From Gryganskiella cystojenkinii (taxonomy: Eukaryota > Mortierellomycota > Mortierellomycetes > Mortierellales > Mortierellaceae): a DNA stretch of 32,850 nt. Position 1 is the first letter of the stretch. Every line of letters starts with the position of its first letter. The stretch covers positions 1 to 32,850 of the forward strand of contig JAAAIG010000368.1 in the NCBI GenBank assembly GCA_015852425.1, in the 5' to 3' direction. Both the position numbers and the translations under genes were made by a program. This document shows positions 31,460 through 32,850 of this stretch, piece after piece. The notes beneath the pieces were generated by a model. The model was not told the origin of the DNA. It saw nothing but the letters and a program-made list of their open reading frames with translations, and did no database searches.

Positions 31460-32850
31460 TCAAGAGGGAGGACTCCTTGTGCTACCGTTATTATTGCCAG
31501 CGTTATTATTCGCATTACTCTCCCTAATCAAGAACGATGCCCACATATCGAAGAAGCTCTGCAAACAGAAAAAAAAGAGAGAGGTGGGGGGATTGCATAT
31601 GTCAGTATTGGGACAAAATATGGCAGCTGAACACTCGAGTTGAATCGAAAAACAAAAAATATCAAAGGGCAGTTACCTCTTTTGGCTCTTGTTGATACCG
31701 CATCTGCTCCATCGAGGGTGAACGAGATCCCGAGGTCGTTGGGGTCATGGCACCGAGAGCACTGCTACCCTTCCGGATCAATCCTGCCTGTTCCCGTTGT
31801 TCATCCGTGAACTTCAACACGCCCGAGATCAACTGCAAGATCTCGAATCGCTTTTGGTCGCCCCGGGGTATGTTCAAGAAACTGATAAATAAATTCGAGA
31901 TGAGCGGGCTAAAAGATGTCAAAGAAAAAAAAATGAGACAAAATCGTTAATGTTGGATTCGTCACGTTGTCAGCGATTCATGGAGGTAAGGCTGTTCATC
32001 CTGTATAAATAAAATAAAAGACAAGACAAAAAAAAACACCTACATGTCGACACTGTTTTGGCTGTTTTCTTCTCGGAGTCGTCGCATGGCCTCGGTAAGA
32101 TGTCCCTGTTGGATCACGGCATCATGACGGAGCTTTCCTATCGTCTGATTCTTATCCTTCACTTCCCGTTCGAGTTGACGTGCTCTTTCAACATCCAAAG
32201 TCAAATGGCGTAACTGCTCCTAATATGTGTCCATCGACAAAAAAAAAGCACAATGATTCATGTCAGTTCAACCTTCTAGTGTTCCCTCTCCTCTCTCAAA
32301 ATTAAAGTACAACGCTTACCTCCGCTGCTTGAGCACGGCCACGGAACTCCTCCAAGGAGGCTGTCGAAGCATTGAGTTGACGTTGAAGACCTTCGACCGC
32401 AAACTGAATCTCAGACTCCTTTGCGGATTGGAACTCTTCCAGGACCGTCTGCAGATTGTTCAAATTGTCAATCTCCCGATCCAGCTCTTGACGCAACGTG
32501 TCCTTCTCGGCCCGAGCCGCATCACGTTCCCGTTCCATAGAGCGCATGTTCATCACAGCTTGATCTTTGCTCGCGCGCTGTTCTGAGGCCATCGTCTCCC
32601 AATCTTCGCGTTCACGTTCTTCACGCTGCAGACGGGATTGCAATTCTTGAATCAGGGACTCCTTTTCGGCCGTCTCTGCAAACGCATCTTCCTGGACATC
32701 CACAAACCGGCGACGCAAGTGCTCCAGCTCCCGTGAGGTTTTTTCGTAATGGTCGTGTGACGCAATGAGCTCCTCTTCCAGCTGCTTGATTGTGTTCATG
32801 TACTCGTTGTTCTGGGCCGTCAGTTGTTCGATCTGTTGTCTGAGGGTGTT
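31460..32850 (-). CDS. RUD3: RUD3-like golgin with GRAB domain, 3' part only
   Basis: This is a coiled-coil tether of the cis-Golgi; its C-terminal GRAB domain binds Arf1-GTP in yeast Rud3. The gene enters from the right edge, so the N-terminus is missing. Exons 32850-32320, 32219-32044, 31908-31677 and 31558-31460 give 345 in-frame codons. The first 230 or so residues are a continuous Glu/Arg/Leu/Gln coiled coil (contains REEREREDWETM and LRQELDREIDNLNNL). The GRAB domain follows, starting near SVDIPLISNLFISFL, with IPRGDQKRFEILQLI and DEQREQAGL, all typical of the family. After a Ser/Thr/Pro linker comes FFDMWASFLIRES and an Asn-rich tail ending RSPPS. Junction phases are 0, 2 and 0, and all agree. 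Confidence 0.9.

Overview
The window looks like nuclear DNA of a filamentous fungus. Its genes are cut by short GT..AG introns of mostly 87-350 bp. It encodes a Zn2Cys6 transcription factor of a fungus-specific family, a fungal-type GRAB-domain golgin, and proteins with very long Gln, Asn, His and Ser runs. The overall style fits an early-diverging Mucoromycota or Mortierellomycota genome; that placement is inference. All exon structures were worked out by eye from splice motifs, reading phase and family knowledge. In every multi-exon model the summed exon length is a multiple of three.

Layout from left to right. 128-3816 (-) is a large, mostly disordered orphan protein. 3817-8606 is a gene-poor gap of about 4.8 kb. 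8607-13145 (-) is an ERT1/AcuK-type gluconeogenesis regulator whose zinc cluster is split across three exons. 14570-16682 (-) is an Asn/Gln-rich, prion-like protein ending in the farnesylation box CVIM. 18050-19560 (-) is a decayed Ty3/Gypsy pol relic (RNase H and integrase). 19953-21774 (+) is an Eis-like GNAT acetyltransferase. 22304-23838 (-) is the complex I 30-kDa subunit (NDUFS3). 24390-26432 (+) is polynucleotide kinase 3'-phosphatase (PNKP). 27421-27672 (-) is a small orphan gene with its own TATA box and poly(A) signal. 28710-30636 (-) is a second Eis-like GNAT, paralogous to the first. 31460-32850 (-) is the 3' part of a RUD3-like golgin that runs off the right edge.

The genes do not form one pathway. 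The most informative arrangements are three. The two GNAT paralogues face each other about 7 kb apart with identical exon 1 and exon 2 lengths. NDUFS3 and PNKP are head-to-head over a gap of about 550 bp, and PNKP has a possible mitochondrial N-terminal extension. The CaaX protein combines a 34-residue Asn tract with a Ras-like lipid-anchor tail. No rRNA gene, CRISPR array or clear tRNA gene was found. I did not find a multi-gene defence or biosynthetic system. The best candidates for undescribed biology are the prenylated prion-like protein and the two orphan genes.
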